From NCBI GenBank assembly GCA_963793025.1, contig CAWBYL010000002.1, positions 62,001-126,000 on the forward strand: a DNA stretch of 64,000 nucleotides, in the 5' to 3' direction. Within the stretch, counting starts at the first letter, position 1. Each line of letters opens with the position of its first letter. This stretch comes from CAWBYL01 sp963793025. GTDB lineage: Bacteria > Actinomycetota > Acidimicrobiia > Acidimicrobiales > Acidimicrobilacustridaceae. This document shows positions 32,379-42,045 of the stretch, in pieces. Under the pieces are notes generated by a model. It was not told where the DNA came from, did no database searches, and worked only from the letters and a program-made list of their open reading frames with translations. Position numbers and translations under genes: made by a program.

Positions 32379-35300
32379 ATGGCCCGGCGACCCTCTCCTG
32401 ACACCATCGAGCGTCGACGGCTCTCGGTACCGAAGGTCACGTTCCCCGAGCAGCTCCCCGTCTCCCAGCGTCGCGACGAGATCGCCGACGCCATCCGTGA
32501 CCATCAGGTCGTGATCGTGGCGGGCGAGACCGGTTCCGGCAAGACCACCCAGATCCCGAAGATCTGCCTGGAGCTCGGGCGCGGCGTCGAAGGGATGATC
32601 GGCCACACCCAGCCCCGCCGGCTGGCGGCGCGCACGGTGGCCACCCGCATCGCCGAGGAGCTCCACACCGACCTGGGCGACGCCGTCGGCTACGCCGTGC
32701 GCTTCACCGACCAGGTCGGGCCCCAGACCCTCGTGAAGCTGATGACCGACGGCATCCTGCTGGCCGAGCTCCAGCGCGACCGGATGCTCAGCGCCTACGA
32801 CACGATCATCGTGGACGAGGCCCACGAGCGCAGCCTCAACATCGACTTCATCCTCGGCTACCTCGCCCAGCTGCTCCCGACGCGCCCCGACCTGAAGGTC
32901 GTCGTCACCTCGGCCACCATCGAGACCGAGCGCTTCTCCGCCCACTTCGGGGGCGCGCCGGTCATCGAGGTCAGCGGCCGCACCTTCCCCGTGGAGATGC
33001 GGTACCGGCCTCTCGACGACCACGGCGGCGACCAGGTCGCCGGCATCACCGACGCCGTGGGCGAGCTGCGGCGAGCGGGGCCGGGCGACGTGTTGGTTTT
33101 CCTTTCAGGCGAACGGGAGATCCACGACACCGCCGACGCCCTGCGTGCCCTCGACCTCCCCGACACCGAGGTGCTCCCGCTGTACGCCCGGCTCTCCTCG
33201 GCCGAGCAGCACCGGGCCTTCGAGCCGCACAGCGGGCGCCGCATCATCCTCGCCACCAACGTGGCCGAGACCTCGCTCACCGTGCCCGGCGTCCGCTACG
33301 TCGTCGACCCCGGCACCGCCCGCATCTCCCGCTACAGCCAGCGCCTGAAGGTGCAGCGGCTCCCCATCGAGGCGGTCTCCCAGGCCTCGGCCAACCAGCG
33401 GGCCGGACGCTGCGGTCGGGTCGCCGACGGCATCTGCATCCGTCTCTACAGCGAGGACGACTTCACCGACCGCGACGAGTACACAGAGCCCGAGATGCTC
33501 CGCACCAACCTGGCGTCGGTCATCCTCCAGATGACCGCCATCGGGCTCGGGGACATCGGTGCCTTCCCCTTCATCGACCCTCCCGACGGCAAGGCCATCG
33601 CCGACGGCGTCCGCCTCCTCCAGGAGCTCGGTGCCCTCGAGACCGCTCCCGAGGACAGCGCTCACCGTCTCACCCCGCTCGGCCGCCAGCTGGCCCGGCT
33701 GCCGCTGGATCCTCGCTTCGGGCGCATGGTGTTGGAGGCGGGCCGCAACGGTTGTCTGCGCGAGGTGTTGGTGATCGCCGCCGCCCTCTCCATCCAGGAC
33801 CCGCGGGAGCGGCCCAGCGAGAAGGCCCAGGCGGCCGACCAGTTCCACGCCCGTTTCGCCGACGACACCAGCGACTTCCTCGCCTACGGCAACCTGTGGC
33901 GTCACCTGCGCGAACAACAGCGGCAGCTGTCAGGGAACCAGTTCCGGAAGCTGTGCCGCACGGAGTACCTCAACTACCTGCGCATCCGGGAGTGGCAGGA
34001 CGTCCACTCCCAGTTGCGCAAGGTGGCGGCCGACCTGCACATGAGCCAGAACCGCGAGCCGGCCGAGCCCGACGCGGTCCACCGGGCCCTGCTCGCCGGG
34101 CTGCTCAGCCACGTCGGGATGAAGGACGGCGACTCTCGGGAGTACCTGGGCGCCCGCAACGCCCGTTTCGCCATCTTCCCCGGGTCCGGCATCGCCAAGA
34201 AGCAACCCCAGTGGGTCATGGCCGCCGAGCTGGTGGAGACGTCCCGTCTGTTCGCCCGCACCGTGGCCCGCATCCAGCCGGAGTGGGCCGAGGAGCTCGG
34301 CCCGCACCTGGTGAAGCGCAGCTACAGCGAACCGCACTGGTCGACCAAGCGGGGGGCGGCCATGGCCAAGGAGCGGGTCACGCTCTACGGCCTTCCCCTC
34401 GCCGCCGACCGCCTGGTGCCCTATGGGCGGATCGACCCCGAGCACGCACGCGAGATGTTCATCCGCCACGCTCTGGTGGACGGTGAGTGGAAGACCCACC
34501 ACACCGCCTTCGCCGCCAACCGGCTGCTGCTCGACGACGTCGAGGACCTCGAGCACCGGTTCCGCCGTCGCGACCTCGTCGTCGGCGACGAGGCTCTCGA
34601 ACGGCTCTACGACGAGCGTCTGCCGGCCACGATCGTGTCGGCCCGTCACTTCGACTCCTGGTGGAAGAAGGCGCGGCGCAAAGAGCCCGATCTGCTCACC
34701 TTCACCGTCGACGACCTCCTCGGCGATCCGGCCGAGGAGCTCGACGACCGCGACTTCCCCGCCGTGTGGGAACAGGGTGATCTCGTCCTCCCCATGAGCT
34801 ACGTGTACGAGCCCGGAACCCCCGACGACGGCGCCGCCGTCCACGTGCCGGTCGCCGTACTGAACCAGCTCCGGCCCGACGGCTTCGACTGGCTCGTCCC
34901 CGGCCTGCGCGCCGATCTGGTCACCACCCTCGTGCGGGGGCTGCCCAAGGAGGTGCGGCGCGACCTCGTACCCATCCCCGACCGGGTCGACGAGTTCCTG
35001 GCCGTCGCCGATCCCGCCGACGGCCCGCTCGTCGAGGTGCTGGGGCGCCACATGAGTCGGGCCGCGGGCACCGTGATCCCCGCATCGGCCTGGGACCAGC
35101 AGTCCCTCCCGCCCCACCTGCGCATGACCTTCCGCGTCGAGGGGCCCGACGGTCAGGCCCTGGCCGAGGGCAAGGACCTCGCCGCCCTCCAGGACCGCCT
35201 CGCCCCCGACGTCCGGGCCGCCCTGTCCGACGCGGCCGAGGGCTTCGAACGCCACGGGATCACGTCGTGGGACCTGGGCGATCTCCCCCGACGGGTCCGC

Positions 35301-36116
35301 CACACCCACGCCGGCCAGCCCGTCGAGGGGTATCCGACCCTCGTCGACGAGGGCGGCGCGGTCGGGCTGCGGCTGGTCGACTCCGCCGTCCAGCAGCGTC
35401 GGTCGATGTGGGCCGGCACCCGCCGCCTGCTCCGGCTCACCACCTCGCTGTCGCTCAAGGGGGTGCAGGGCCGGCTCACCAACCCACAGCGGCTGGCCCT
35501 CGGCTGGAGTCCGTACCCGGACACCGCCCAGCTCCTCGACGACTGCGTGGTCTGCTCGCTCGACGGCCTCATGCGGACCCACGGCGCGCCGGCCTGGGAC
35601 GGCGTGGCCTTCGAGGAGCTGCGGGCCTCGGTGGGGGCTGAGCTGGAGGGCGACGTGCTCCAGGTCGTCCGGTTGGTCGCCGCGATACTCGCCGCCGCTC
35701 GTGAGGTCGACCGGCGCATCGAGGAGCCCGCGCCTGCGGCCTTCGGCCCGGCGCTCGACGACGTGGCCGAACAGCGGGGAACCCTCGTCTACGCCGGCTT
35801 CGTGTCGGCCACCGGCCGCGAGCGCCTGGCCGACGTGTTGCGCTACCTCGAGGCGATCGTGTTCCGAATCGACGGGCTCGGCGAGTCCCACCGGCGCGAC
35901 GGGGCCCGCATGGCGACGGTCCGGGCGGTGGACGAGCGCTTCACGGCGGCGCTGGAGACCCATCCCCCCGGTGGGCCCGCCGACGCCGAGATCACCCGCA
36001 TCGGTTGGATGATCGAGGAGCTGCGGGTCAGTCTGTTCGCCCAGCCTCTGGGAGCGGCGCCGGGCACGTCCGAGAAGCGGATCCTCGACGCCATCGCCGC
36101 TCTTCCCTCGGCTTGA
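32379..36116 (+). CDS. hrpA: ATP-dependent RNA helicase HrpA
   Basis: A 1245-aa DEAH-box RNA helicase of the HrpA family. The N-terminal helicase core has Walker A GETGSGKT at residues 49-56, DEAH at 146-149, SAT (TSATIETER), and the motif VI region QRAGRCGR. Behind it come winged-helix, HA2 and OB-fold domains and the long C-terminal DUF3418 region expected of HrpA (about 1300 aa in E. coli). It unwinds RNA, in E. coli acting in mRNA processing and ribosome rescue. The ATG at 32379 was preferred over 32280: GAGAGG sits close upstream and the family begins there. Confidence 0.92.
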   Translation: MARRPSPDTIERRRLSVPKVTFPEQLPVSQRRDEIADAIRDHQVVIVAGETGSGKTTQIPKICLELGRGVEGMIGHTQPRRLAARTVATRIAEELHTDLGDAVGYAVRFTDQVGPQTLVKLMTDGILLAELQRDRMLSAYDTIIVDEAHERSLNIDFILGYLAQLLPTRPDLKVVVTSATIETERFSAHFGGAPVIEVSGRTFPVEMRYRPLDDHGGDQVAGITDAVGELRRAGPGDVLVFLSGEREIHDTADALRALDLPDTEVLPLYARLSSAEQHRAFEPHSGRRIILATNVAETSLTVPGVRYVVDPGTARISRYSQRLKVQRLPIEAVSQASANQRAGRCGRVADGICIRLYSEDDFTDRDEYTEPEMLRTNLASVILQMTAIGLGDIGAFPFIDPPDGKAIADGVRLLQELGALETAPEDSAHRLTPLGRQLARLPLDPRFGRMVLEAGRNGCLREVLVIAAALSIQDPRERPSEKAQAADQFHARFADDTSDFLAYGNLWRHLREQQRQLSGNQFRKLCRTEYLNYLRIREWQDVHSQLRKVAADLHMSQNREPAEPDAVHRALLAGLLSHVGMKDGDSREYLGARNARFAIFPGSGIAKKQPQWVMAAELVETSRLFARTVARIQPEWAEELGPHLVKRSYSEPHWSTKRGAAMAKERVTLYGLPLAADRLVPYGRIDPEHAREMFIRHALVDGEWKTHHTAFAANRLLLDDVEDLEHRFRRRDLVVGDEALERLYDERLPATIVSARHFDSWWKKARRKEPDLLTFTVDDLLGDPAEELDDRDFPAVWEQGDLVLPMSYVYEPGTPDDGAAVHVPVAVLNQLRPDGFDWLVPGLRADLVTTLVRGLPKEVRRDLVPIPDRVDEFLAVADPADGPLVEVLGRHMSRAAGTVIPASAWDQQSLPPHLRMTFRVEGPDGQALAEGKDLAALQDRLAPDVRAALSDAAEGFERHGITSWDLGDLPRRVRHTHAGQPVEGYPTLVDEGGAVGLRLVDSAVQQRRSMWAGTRRLLRLTTSLSLKGVQGRLTNPQRLALGWSPYPDTAQLLDDCVVCSLDGLMRTHGAPAWDGVAFEELRASVGAELEGDVLQVVRLVAAILAAAREVDRRIEEPAPAAFGPALDDVAEQRGTLVYAGFVSATGRERLADVLRYLEAIVFRIDGLGESHRRDGARMATVRAVDERFTAALETHPPGGPADAEITRIGWMIEELRVSLFAQPLGAAPGTSEKRILDAIAALPSA

Positions 36117-36208
36117 GGGCTCGGAACCGGCAGAATCCGCTTCGTGAACGTCGTGAGAAACGTTCCGGAACAGGGCGCGGCCCGGGGATCGGACGGAGGT
36201 CGGACCGC

Positions 36209-36214
36209 TAGTCT
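36209..36214 (+). promoter_or_regulatory. Candidate -10 box, leaderless start of the small membrane protein
   Basis: TAGTCT ends seven bases before the GTG at 36222 and supports that start over the earlier GTG at 36144. Confidence 0.35.
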
Positions 36215-36221
36215 CGCCCCC

Positions 36222-36566
36222 GTGCGCATCCGCTGGTTGGTGATCTTGCTCGCCGTGGTGGCCACGGTCGCCATCCCGGCCGAGGTCGCCACCGAGGCGT
36301 CCGTGGGATCGGTGGTCGACCAGGTCTCGTCGTGCCTCCAGCCCAACGCGGTGGCCAGGGACGTGGCCCACGAGGCCACCGGGGCCCTGGTCCAAGCGGT
36401 CCCCGGGCCGCTCACCAGCCTGGCCATCGTGGTTCTCGCCGGCCTGGCCGGAATCGGCAGCGGGGCGATCGCTCTCGGCCGCCGTCGGCGCGCCGAGCGC
36501 TGGCAGTACGTCGTGCCCCGCGCGTGGGCCGGCAGTGGTCTGCGCGCGCCTCCGATCTCGGTCTGA
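36222..36566 (+). CDS. Small membrane protein of unknown function
   Basis: A 114-aa protein I cannot assign to a family. It has an N-terminal hydrophobic helix (WLVILLAVVATVAIPAEV), a short, probably external stretch with one cysteine (SSCLQPNAV), and a second membrane helix near residues 61-80 (LTSLAIVVLAGLAGIGSG), then a basic RRRRAERW anchor. The topology suggests both ends in the cytoplasm. The start at 36222 is preferred for the -10-like TAGTCT seven bases before it; the frame is open from 36144. It follows hrpA by 105 bp. Confidence 0.55.
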   Translation: MRIRWLVILLAVVATVAIPAEVATEASVGSVVDQVSSCLQPNAVARDVAHEATGALVQAVPGPLTSLAIVVLAGLAGIGSGAIALGRRRRAERWQYVVPRAWAGSGLRAPPISV

Positions 36567-36753
36567 CGGCATCCGGGAACGAGTGCCACCGAGCGGAGAG
36601 ATCGACTCCAACCAGTCGATCTGTCACGGAGACAGGCCCCGCTGAAGGCGTGAGGCCCCCGTGATCCCATCGGGATCACCTGCTCGGCCCTTCCCGGTGC
36701 CTCGGCGTCGCCGACCGGCGTCGCTGACGCGTCGACCCTCCGGGAGCGCATTC

Positions 36754-37371
36754 GTGTCCGTCACCACCGAGTCCTCGTCCATCCTCACCCGATCGATCCA
36801 GCCGGCGACCACCCACCACGACGCCGACGGCGTGGTGGTGCTGTCGTGGCCCAGGGACGCTCAGCGGCGCGAGGACCTGGCCGACTCCGACCAGGCCGTG
36901 CTCCTCCTCGTGGACGAGGACGTCCCGGCCCCCCGGTGTGGCCCTCGCGAGGACTGGGTGCGCGAACCGGCGGATCCCGAGGAGATCCGGGCCCGCCGCG
37001 TGTCGCTGCTGGCTCGGACCTCGTGCGCCGCCTGTCCCCGGATCGATGACGGGCTGCTGCTCTTCCGGGGGGGCTGGGCCGCCGTCCCTCCGGCCCAGGT
37101 GGCCATGGCCGAGCTCCTCGTCGAGCGCTTCGGCCAGGTCGCCAGACGGGAGGAGCTCACCGAGGCGGCCGGCGCCACCGGAGCCAGCCAGCACGACGAT
37201 GCGGTGAAGGCGGCGATGGGTCGTCTGGGCAAGCGCCTGGCCCCGTTGGGGCTCGAGCTGGAGAGCATCCGCGGTCGCGGCTATCTCCTCCAGGCGGCGG
37301 AGCGGTGCCCGTCCCACGACCCGCACCGCTGCGAGGGCGACGTCACGGACGAGAGTGCCGCCAAGTCGTAA
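36754..37371 (+). CDS. Winged-helix (OmpR/PhoB-type) transcriptional regulator
   Basis: A 205-aa regulator. The C-terminal ~95 residues are a Trans_reg_C winged helix: VPPAQVAMAELLVERFGQVA, the recognition-helix part AVKAAMGRLGKRLAPLGLEL and the wing IRGRGYLL. The N-terminal ~100 residues hold no receiver-domain aspartate pattern that I can see, but there is a CAAC pair (TSCAACPR) just before the DNA-binding domain. The GTG at 36754 follows GGGAG by eight bases. It stands directly upstream of amt-glnK on the same strand and may regulate them. Confidence 0.75.
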   Translation: MSVTTESSSILTRSIQPATTHHDADGVVVLSWPRDAQRREDLADSDQAVLLLVDEDVPAPRCGPREDWVREPADPEEIRARRVSLLARTSCAACPRIDDGLLLFRGGWAAVPPAQVAMAELLVERFGQVARREELTEAAGATGASQHDDAVKAAMGRLGKRLAPLGLELESIRGRGYLLQAAERCPSHDPHRCEGDVTDESAAKS

Positions 37372-37422
37372 GATTTCTGCCTCTCATGGGCAAGCAGCTC
37401 GTGCCTGAGTGTCGCGACCCAG

Positions 37423-37438
37423 GAAACGATCGCGAAAC
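37423..37438 (+). promoter_or_regulatory. GAAAC-N6-GAAAC repeat upstream of amt
   Basis: Two GAAAC half-sites (37423-37427 and 37434-37438) six bases apart resemble half of the actinobacterial GlnR box pattern. They lie 75-90 bp before the amt start, where nitrogen control is expected. The alternate GTnAC halves are not recognisable, so this is tentative. Confidence 0.35.
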
Positions 37439-37512
37439 AGCCCGCTCTTAACTTCAGTATTCGTTCAGCGTTTCCGCTTGTCGGGGGCGGAACGACAACC
37501 TGGAGGAGGAGC

Positions 37513-38907
37513 ATGAAGAGGAAATTGACGGTGGGCCTAGGGCTTGCCGCACTAGCCGTCGTGGCGTTCAGTGCGCCGGCGATGGCTCAAGAAGCGGAGG
37601 AACCGCTCAGTGCCGAGGCCGTCCAAGCGGTCCTCGACAACATCTGGGTGCTGATCGCCGCGGTGCTGGTGATCTTCATGCAGGCCGGGTTCGCGCTCGT
37701 GGAGGCCGGTCTCACCCGGGCCAAGAGCGTGGCCAACATCATGATGAAGAACCTCATGGACTTCGTGGTCGGCGTGCTGGTGTTCGCCGCCGTGGGCTTT
37801 GCCTTCGCGTTCGGCGGCACCGGCAAGTTCATCGGAACCGAAGGCTGGTTCCTGAACTCGTCGTACTTCGACGAGGGCTGGGGCAATCTGAGCCTGCCGA
37901 CCTTCTTCATCTTCCAGGTGGCCTTCGCCGCCACCGCGGCCACCATCGTGTCCGGGGCCATGGCCGAGCGCACCAAGTTCAAGGCGTACTTCGTCTACAG
38001 CGCCCTGATCAGTGCCGTCGTGTACCCGATCGTCGTCCACTGGGTGTGGGGCGGCGGGTGGCTGTCCACCCTCGACACGCCGTACCACGACTTCGCCGGC
38101 TCCGGCGTGGTGCACATGGTCGGCGGCGTCGCCGCCCTCGTGGGTGCCGCCATCCTCGGTCCCCGCATCGGCAAGTACGGACCCGACGGGAAGCCCCGGG
38201 CCATCCCGGGTCACTCCATCCCGTTCGCCATCATCGGCTGCTTCATCCTCCTGATCGGCTGGTTCGGGTTCAACCCGGGCTCCGAACTGGCGGCGGACTC
38301 CGCCGTCTCGGGGATCGCGGTCACCACCCTGCTGGCCGGTGTGGCCGGTGCCCTGGTGGCGACCATGATCACCTGGGTCAAGGACGGCAAGCCTGACGTG
38401 GCCATGGCCGGCAACGGCCTGCTCGCCGGTCTGGTCGGCATCACCGCCGGCTGTGCCGCCGTCAACAACTGGAGCGCCACCATCATCGGTGCCGTCGCCG
38501 GTGTCCTGGTGGTGTTCGCAGTGGCCTTCTTCGACAGGGTGCACGTCGACGATCCGGTGGGTGCCGTCTCGGTCCACGGCGTCTGCGGCGCCTGGGGCGT
38601 CCTCGCCGTCGGCCTGTTCGCCTCCGACGACTCGGACTTCTGGAAGCAGGGTCTGTTCTTCGGTGGTGGCGCCGACCAGCTGGTCAGCCAGATCATCGGC
38701 GTGGTCGCCATCGCCGCCTTCACGGCCGTCGCCATGTTCATCATCTTCATGGCCATCAAGGCCGTCATCGGCCTGCGTGTCGATCCCCACGAGGAGCTCG
38801 AAGGCCTCGACGTCCACGAGCACGGCTACCCGGGCTACGGCGTCGACGTCGCCGCTGGCATGGGCGACGATGTCCTGGTTGGCGCCATCGCCGACTCGGA
38901 GAACTGA
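37513..38907 (+). CDS. amt: Ammonium transporter
   Basis: A 464-aa Amt-family channel with a Sec signal peptide (MKRKLTVGLGLAALAVVAFS, cleavage after AMA) and eleven membrane helices. Conserved parts are the ammonium-gating segment MQAGFALVEAGLTRAKSVAN, YPIVVHWVWGGGWL and the FNPGSE and HGVCGAWG regions with the paired pore histidines. It moves ammonium into the cell. A strong ribosome-binding site (TGGAGGAGGAG) precedes the ATG. The next gene, eight bases downstream, encodes its PII regulator, the standard amtB-glnK pairing. Confidence 0.95.
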   Translation: MKRKLTVGLGLAALAVVAFSAPAMAQEAEEPLSAEAVQAVLDNIWVLIAAVLVIFMQAGFALVEAGLTRAKSVANIMMKNLMDFVVGVLVFAAVGFAFAFGGTGKFIGTEGWFLNSSYFDEGWGNLSLPTFFIFQVAFAATAATIVSGAMAERTKFKAYFVYSALISAVVYPIVVHWVWGGGWLSTLDTPYHDFAGSGVVHMVGGVAALVGAAILGPRIGKYGPDGKPRAIPGHSIPFAIIGCFILLIGWFGFNPGSELAADSAVSGIAVTTLLAGVAGALVATMITWVKDGKPDVAMAGNGLLAGLVGITAGCAAVNNWSATIIGAVAGVLVVFAVAFFDRVHVDDPVGAVSVHGVCGAWGVLAVGLFASDDSDFWKQGLFFGGGADQLVSQIIGVVAIAAFTAVAMFIIFMAIKAVIGLRVDPHEELEGLDVHEHGYPGYGVDVAAGMGDDVLVGAIADSEN

Positions 38908-38915
38908 GGGAGACA

Positions 38916-39257
38916 ATGCCAACACTCGTGACAGCAGTCATTCGTCCGCATTCACTGGATGCAGTGAAGGACGCCCTCAAGTCCAGCGGGGTGACGGGTA
39001 TCACCGTCACCGAGGTCAAGGGGTTCGGTCGCCAAGGCGGCCACACCGAGACCTACCGCGGGGCGGAGTACACCATCGAGTTCATCCCCAAGATCAAGGT
39101 GGAGGCGATCGTGGCCGACGCCATGGCCGCCGACGCGGTGGCCACGATCTCCGGGGCCGCCAGCTCCGGCAAGATCGGGGACGGCAAGATCTGGACGGCC
39201 CCGCTCGGCTCGCTGACGCGGATCCGCACCGGAGAGATGGGCGACGACGCCATCTAG
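38916..39257 (+). CDS. glnK: PII nitrogen regulatory protein
   Basis: A 113-aa PII trimer subunit. The T-loop is intact (GHTETYRGAEYTIEFIPKIK) with Tyr47 and Tyr52; Tyr52 corresponds to the residue modified by uridylyl or adenylyl groups in other PII proteins. The B-loop GKIGDGKIW and the C-loop are conserved. It senses ATP/ADP and 2-oxoglutarate and would block the Amt channel at its cytoplasmic face. It is translated right after amt and the transcript probably ends at the strong hairpin 39292-39328. Confidence 0.95.
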   Translation: MPTLVTAVIRPHSLDAVKDALKSSGVTGITVTEVKGFGRQGGHTETYRGAEYTIEFIPKIKVEAIVADAMAADAVATISGAASSGKIGDGKIWTAPLGSLTRIRTGEMGDDAI

Positions 39258-39291
39258 GGCGACGTCGGGATCCAGAGATCCGAGAATCGGA

Positions 39292-39328
39292 CCGGAGGGC
39301 CGGGGCGCGTTGCGCTCCGGCCCTCCGG
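39292..39328. terminator. Strong hairpin after glnK
   Basis: CCGGAGGGCCGG (39292-39303) pairs perfectly with CCGGCCCTCCGG (39317-39328), and the stem can extend inward through GGCGC/GCGCT. It lies between convergent glnK and the bicupin gene and can end both. No T-tail. Confidence 0.7.
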
Positions 39329-39360
39329 CCGTTCCGGTCCAGGCCCGGTCGTTGGTTCCG

Positions 39361-40347
39361 TCAGTCGGGGGGCGGGGCGGCGGGCGCGGCCGCGAACATC
39401 ACCGTCGCCATGCGCAGCGGCTCGTCGCCCAGTGCGGTCCACCGGTGGTTGGTGCCCCGCTGGATCACCACCTCGCCCGGTCCGACCTCGGTGCTGATCT
39501 CGTCGGGGAGCTCGAGGCGGACGCGCCCCGAGAGCACCACGTCGACGTCGACGGTGGCGGTGGCGTGCCAGGCCTCCTCGAGGATCGGCATGTCCGGGGA
39601 CAGCTCGACCAGCCGGAAGCTCACTCCGCCGGCGACGGGCTCGAGCGCCCAAGGCCCCGGGGCGTCCCCGCCCTGCTGCGGGTCGCGAAGTGCACCGCCG
39701 GTGTGCCAGAGGTCGGTGAGGGTGGACATGGCGCCACCGACCGCAGTCGCCGCCCCGCCGTCGATCGTCGGTGTTCCGGTGACGACGCGACGGATCGGTG
39801 TGTCGCCGACCCGGGCCGGTTCCACGGCGGTGGGGGAAGCGGGGGGGCCAGCGGGGTCGGGGCGGAGCATGGCGACCAGGTAGGTCCAGCCGGTGGCGTC
39901 GGCGGGACGCCACCGGTGGGCGGTTCCCCGTTGTACGACGAACTCGCCGGGACCGATGGTGCGTTCGCCGTCGGGCAGGCCCATCACCACCGACCCGTCC
40001 AACACGACCATCAGGTCGAGGGTGTCGGTGGTGTGCATCCCCGGTGTGCCCGGCTCCTCGCTGTCGACGCGCAGCCAGGTGTCGTCGGGATCGGCCCCCG
40101 CAGGGGCTCCGGGCATGCGGATGATCCGGGCGCTGGCGCCGCCGGGAGGGGGCTCCAGTGGGAAGCCCTCACCGTCGCGGTCGGGATCGTCGTCGATCCG
40201 CAGGTCGGGACCGTCGCACCAGAGCACCTCGCTGACCCCGACCGGTCCGGTGTCGATCGAGTTGGGGGCCGGCCCGTCGTCGGTGATGACGGCGCGACCG
40301 TCGTCGTCGAAGCCGGTCACGATCCGCCGTACCCCCGGGTTCCCCAT
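39361..40347 (-). CDS. Bicupin protein (internally duplicated)
   Basis: A 328-aa protein of two similar cupin units. Each half starts with RR[IV]VTG and later carries a barrel with GPGEFVVQRGTAHRW (first half) or GPGEVVIQRGTNHRW (second half). In both, the first metal motif is degenerate (HTTDTLDLMVVLDG and HATATVDVDVVLSG), with His present and a glutamate missing. It may bind a metal or a small ligand, or act as a sensor; no reaction is assigned. TACCAT ends seven bases before the ATG at 40347, suggesting a leaderless transcript. Confidence 0.82.
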   Translation of the reverse strand: MGNPGVRRIVTGFDDDGRAVITDDGPAPNSIDTGPVGVSEVLWCDGPDLRIDDDPDRDGEGFPLEPPPGGASARIIRMPGAPAGADPDDTWLRVDSEEPGTPGMHTTDTLDLMVVLDGSVVMGLPDGERTIGPGEFVVQRGTAHRWRPADATGWTYLVAMLRPDPAGPPASPTAVEPARVGDTPIRRVVTGTPTIDGGAATAVGGAMSTLTDLWHTGGALRDPQQGGDAPGPWALEPVAGGVSFRLVELSPDMPILEEAWHATATVDVDVVLSGRVRLELPDEISTEVGPGEVVIQRGTNHRWTALGDEPLRMATVMFAAAPAAPPPD

Positions 40348-40354
40348 GGGAACG

Positions 40355-40360
40355 ATGGTA
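40355..40360 (-). promoter_or_regulatory. Candidate -10 box, leaderless start of the bicupin gene
   Basis: TACCAT on the minus strand ends seven bases before the ATG at 40347; no ribosome-binding site precedes the start. The hexamer is identical to that of the SRPBCC gene at 15009. Confidence 0.4.
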
Positions 40361-40457
40361 CGGCGCCTCGACGTGGGGGACCGCTCCCCCGAGCCAGCAC
40401 GATCGGACGCGATGTTGGTAGAAGAGGGTCTGACGGGGCGGACTCGCCTCGCCGGAG

Positions 40458-42014
40458 ATGGGGGATGGCGTGGGGCAGGAGTGCAGTCGCTGGAGGGTGC
40501 TCGTCGGGGTGGCGATCGTCGGGATGGTGGTCGCCGCCGGTTGCTCGTCGGGGGGCGGGGCCGAGCCGACCAGCACCACCGCCGCGCCCGACGACGAGAT
40601 CCGAGTCGACAACGTGGCGCGACCCACGGTCGAGGGGCCGATCACGACGGGGGGCGGCAAGGCGGTGCTGGCGGCGGCCGGGTTCGACCTGGCCACCGTC
40701 GGCTACGAGGAGTCGGAGTACTTCGTGTCCGGCACGGCGTCTTCGTACACCTCGACCGAGCCGCTGGCCTCCGACGGCCGCTGGGACGTCAGCGAGGCGA
40801 CGACCGCCCCTTACGAGACCCGGATGATCGTGCGTCGACCGACCGACCCGACCCGTTTCAACGGAACGGTCGTCGTGGAGTGGATGAACGTGTCCGGAGG
40901 GCTCGATGCCGCGCCGGACTGGACCTACACCCACGTGGAGCTGATCAGGGAGGGCTACGCCTGGGTCGGGGTGTCGGCGCAGGCGGTGGGCATCTACGGG
41001 AGCGAGGGCTCGCTGGCCGCGTCGCTCGCCCTGAAGACGGCGGATCCGGTGCGTTACGAGCCGCTGGTCCACCCCGGCGACGACTTCTCCTACGACATCT
41101 TCAGCCAGGCCGGATCGGCGGTGCGCTTCCAGAGCGACGTGGTGCTCGGAGGTCTGGAGCCGACCTACGTGCTGGCCATCGGCGAGTCGCAGTCAGCGTT
41201 CCGGCTCACGTCCTACCTCGACGCCGTCGCCCCGGTGGCCGACATGTTCGACGGCTACCTGGTGCACAGCCGCGGCGGCCGGGGCGCCGGTCTCTCGGCT
41301 GACCTGGGGGCTCCGGATCCCACTCTCATCCGCGACGACCTGACGGTGCCCGTGCTGGTGTTCTCGTCGGAGACGGACGTGGCTGCGGTGGCCGACACGG
41401 GTCTCGGCTACGTGAGCGCCCGCCAGCCCGACACCGACCGGTTCCGGAGTTGGGAGGTCGCCGGCACGGCCCACGCCGACGCCTACAACCTCGGCATCGG
41501 TGACCCCGACGACGGCTCGGGTGCCGCCGATCTCGAGTTGTTCGCGGCCATGCGCACTCCGCCGAGCGACCTCTACGGCGGCCTCCTGGCCTGCGACTCC
41601 CCGATCAACGCCGGGCCCCACACCTACGTGCTGCGTTCGGCCCTGCACCACCTCAACGCCTGGGTCAGCGAGGGTGTCCGCCCGCCGAGCACACCGCCGA
41701 TCGAGATCGGGTCCGACGGCACGATCCAGCGCGACGAGCGGGGCATCGCCCTCGGGGGGATCCGCACACCGCAGGTCGACGTGCCGGTGGCCACGCTCTC
41801 GGGCCTCGGCCAGACCGGAACGAGCTTCTGTCGGCTCTTCGGCACGACCGTCCCGTTCGCCCCCGACACGCTGCAGGCCGACTACGGCGACCACGACGCC
41901 TTCGTCGAGTCGTGGACCCGATCGCTCGACTCCGCCGTGGCGGGCGAGGTGATCCTGGAGGCCGACCGGGCCCACATCGAGGCGGCGGCCCGCGCGTCAG
42001 GGGTGCCCGGCTGA
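40458..42014 (+). CDS. Alpha/beta-hydrolase-domain lipoprotein
   Basis: A 518-aa exported hydrolase of the alpha/beta-hydrolase_10 type. The signal peptide ends in a lipobox (VVAAGCSS, Cys at about residue 29), so it should be anchored on the outer face of the membrane, followed by a Thr/Ser-rich linker. The nucleophile elbow is GESQSA, with a likely catalytic histidine in the segment GTAHADAYNLG. Substrates for this family are poorly known (esters). It stands alone between divergent and downstream units. Confidence 0.82.
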   Translation: MGDGVGQECSRWRVLVGVAIVGMVVAAGCSSGGGAEPTSTTAAPDDEIRVDNVARPTVEGPITTGGGKAVLAAAGFDLATVGYEESEYFVSGTASSYTSTEPLASDGRWDVSEATTAPYETRMIVRRPTDPTRFNGTVVVEWMNVSGGLDAAPDWTYTHVELIREGYAWVGVSAQAVGIYGSEGSLAASLALKTADPVRYEPLVHPGDDFSYDIFSQAGSAVRFQSDVVLGGLEPTYVLAIGESQSAFRLTSYLDAVAPVADMFDGYLVHSRGGRGAGLSADLGAPDPTLIRDDLTVPVLVFSSETDVAAVADTGLGYVSARQPDTDRFRSWEVAGTAHADAYNLGIGDPDDGSGAADLELFAAMRTPPSDLYGGLLACDSPINAGPHTYVLRSALHHLNAWVSEGVRPPSTPPIEIGSDGTIQRDERGIALGGIRTPQVDVPVATLSGLGQTGTSFCRLFGTTVPFAPDTLQADYGDHDAFVESWTRSLDSAVAGEVILEADRAHIEAAARASGVPG

Positions 42015-42045
42015 GCCCGACCGCCCGTCGGCCACGACCCGGGGG

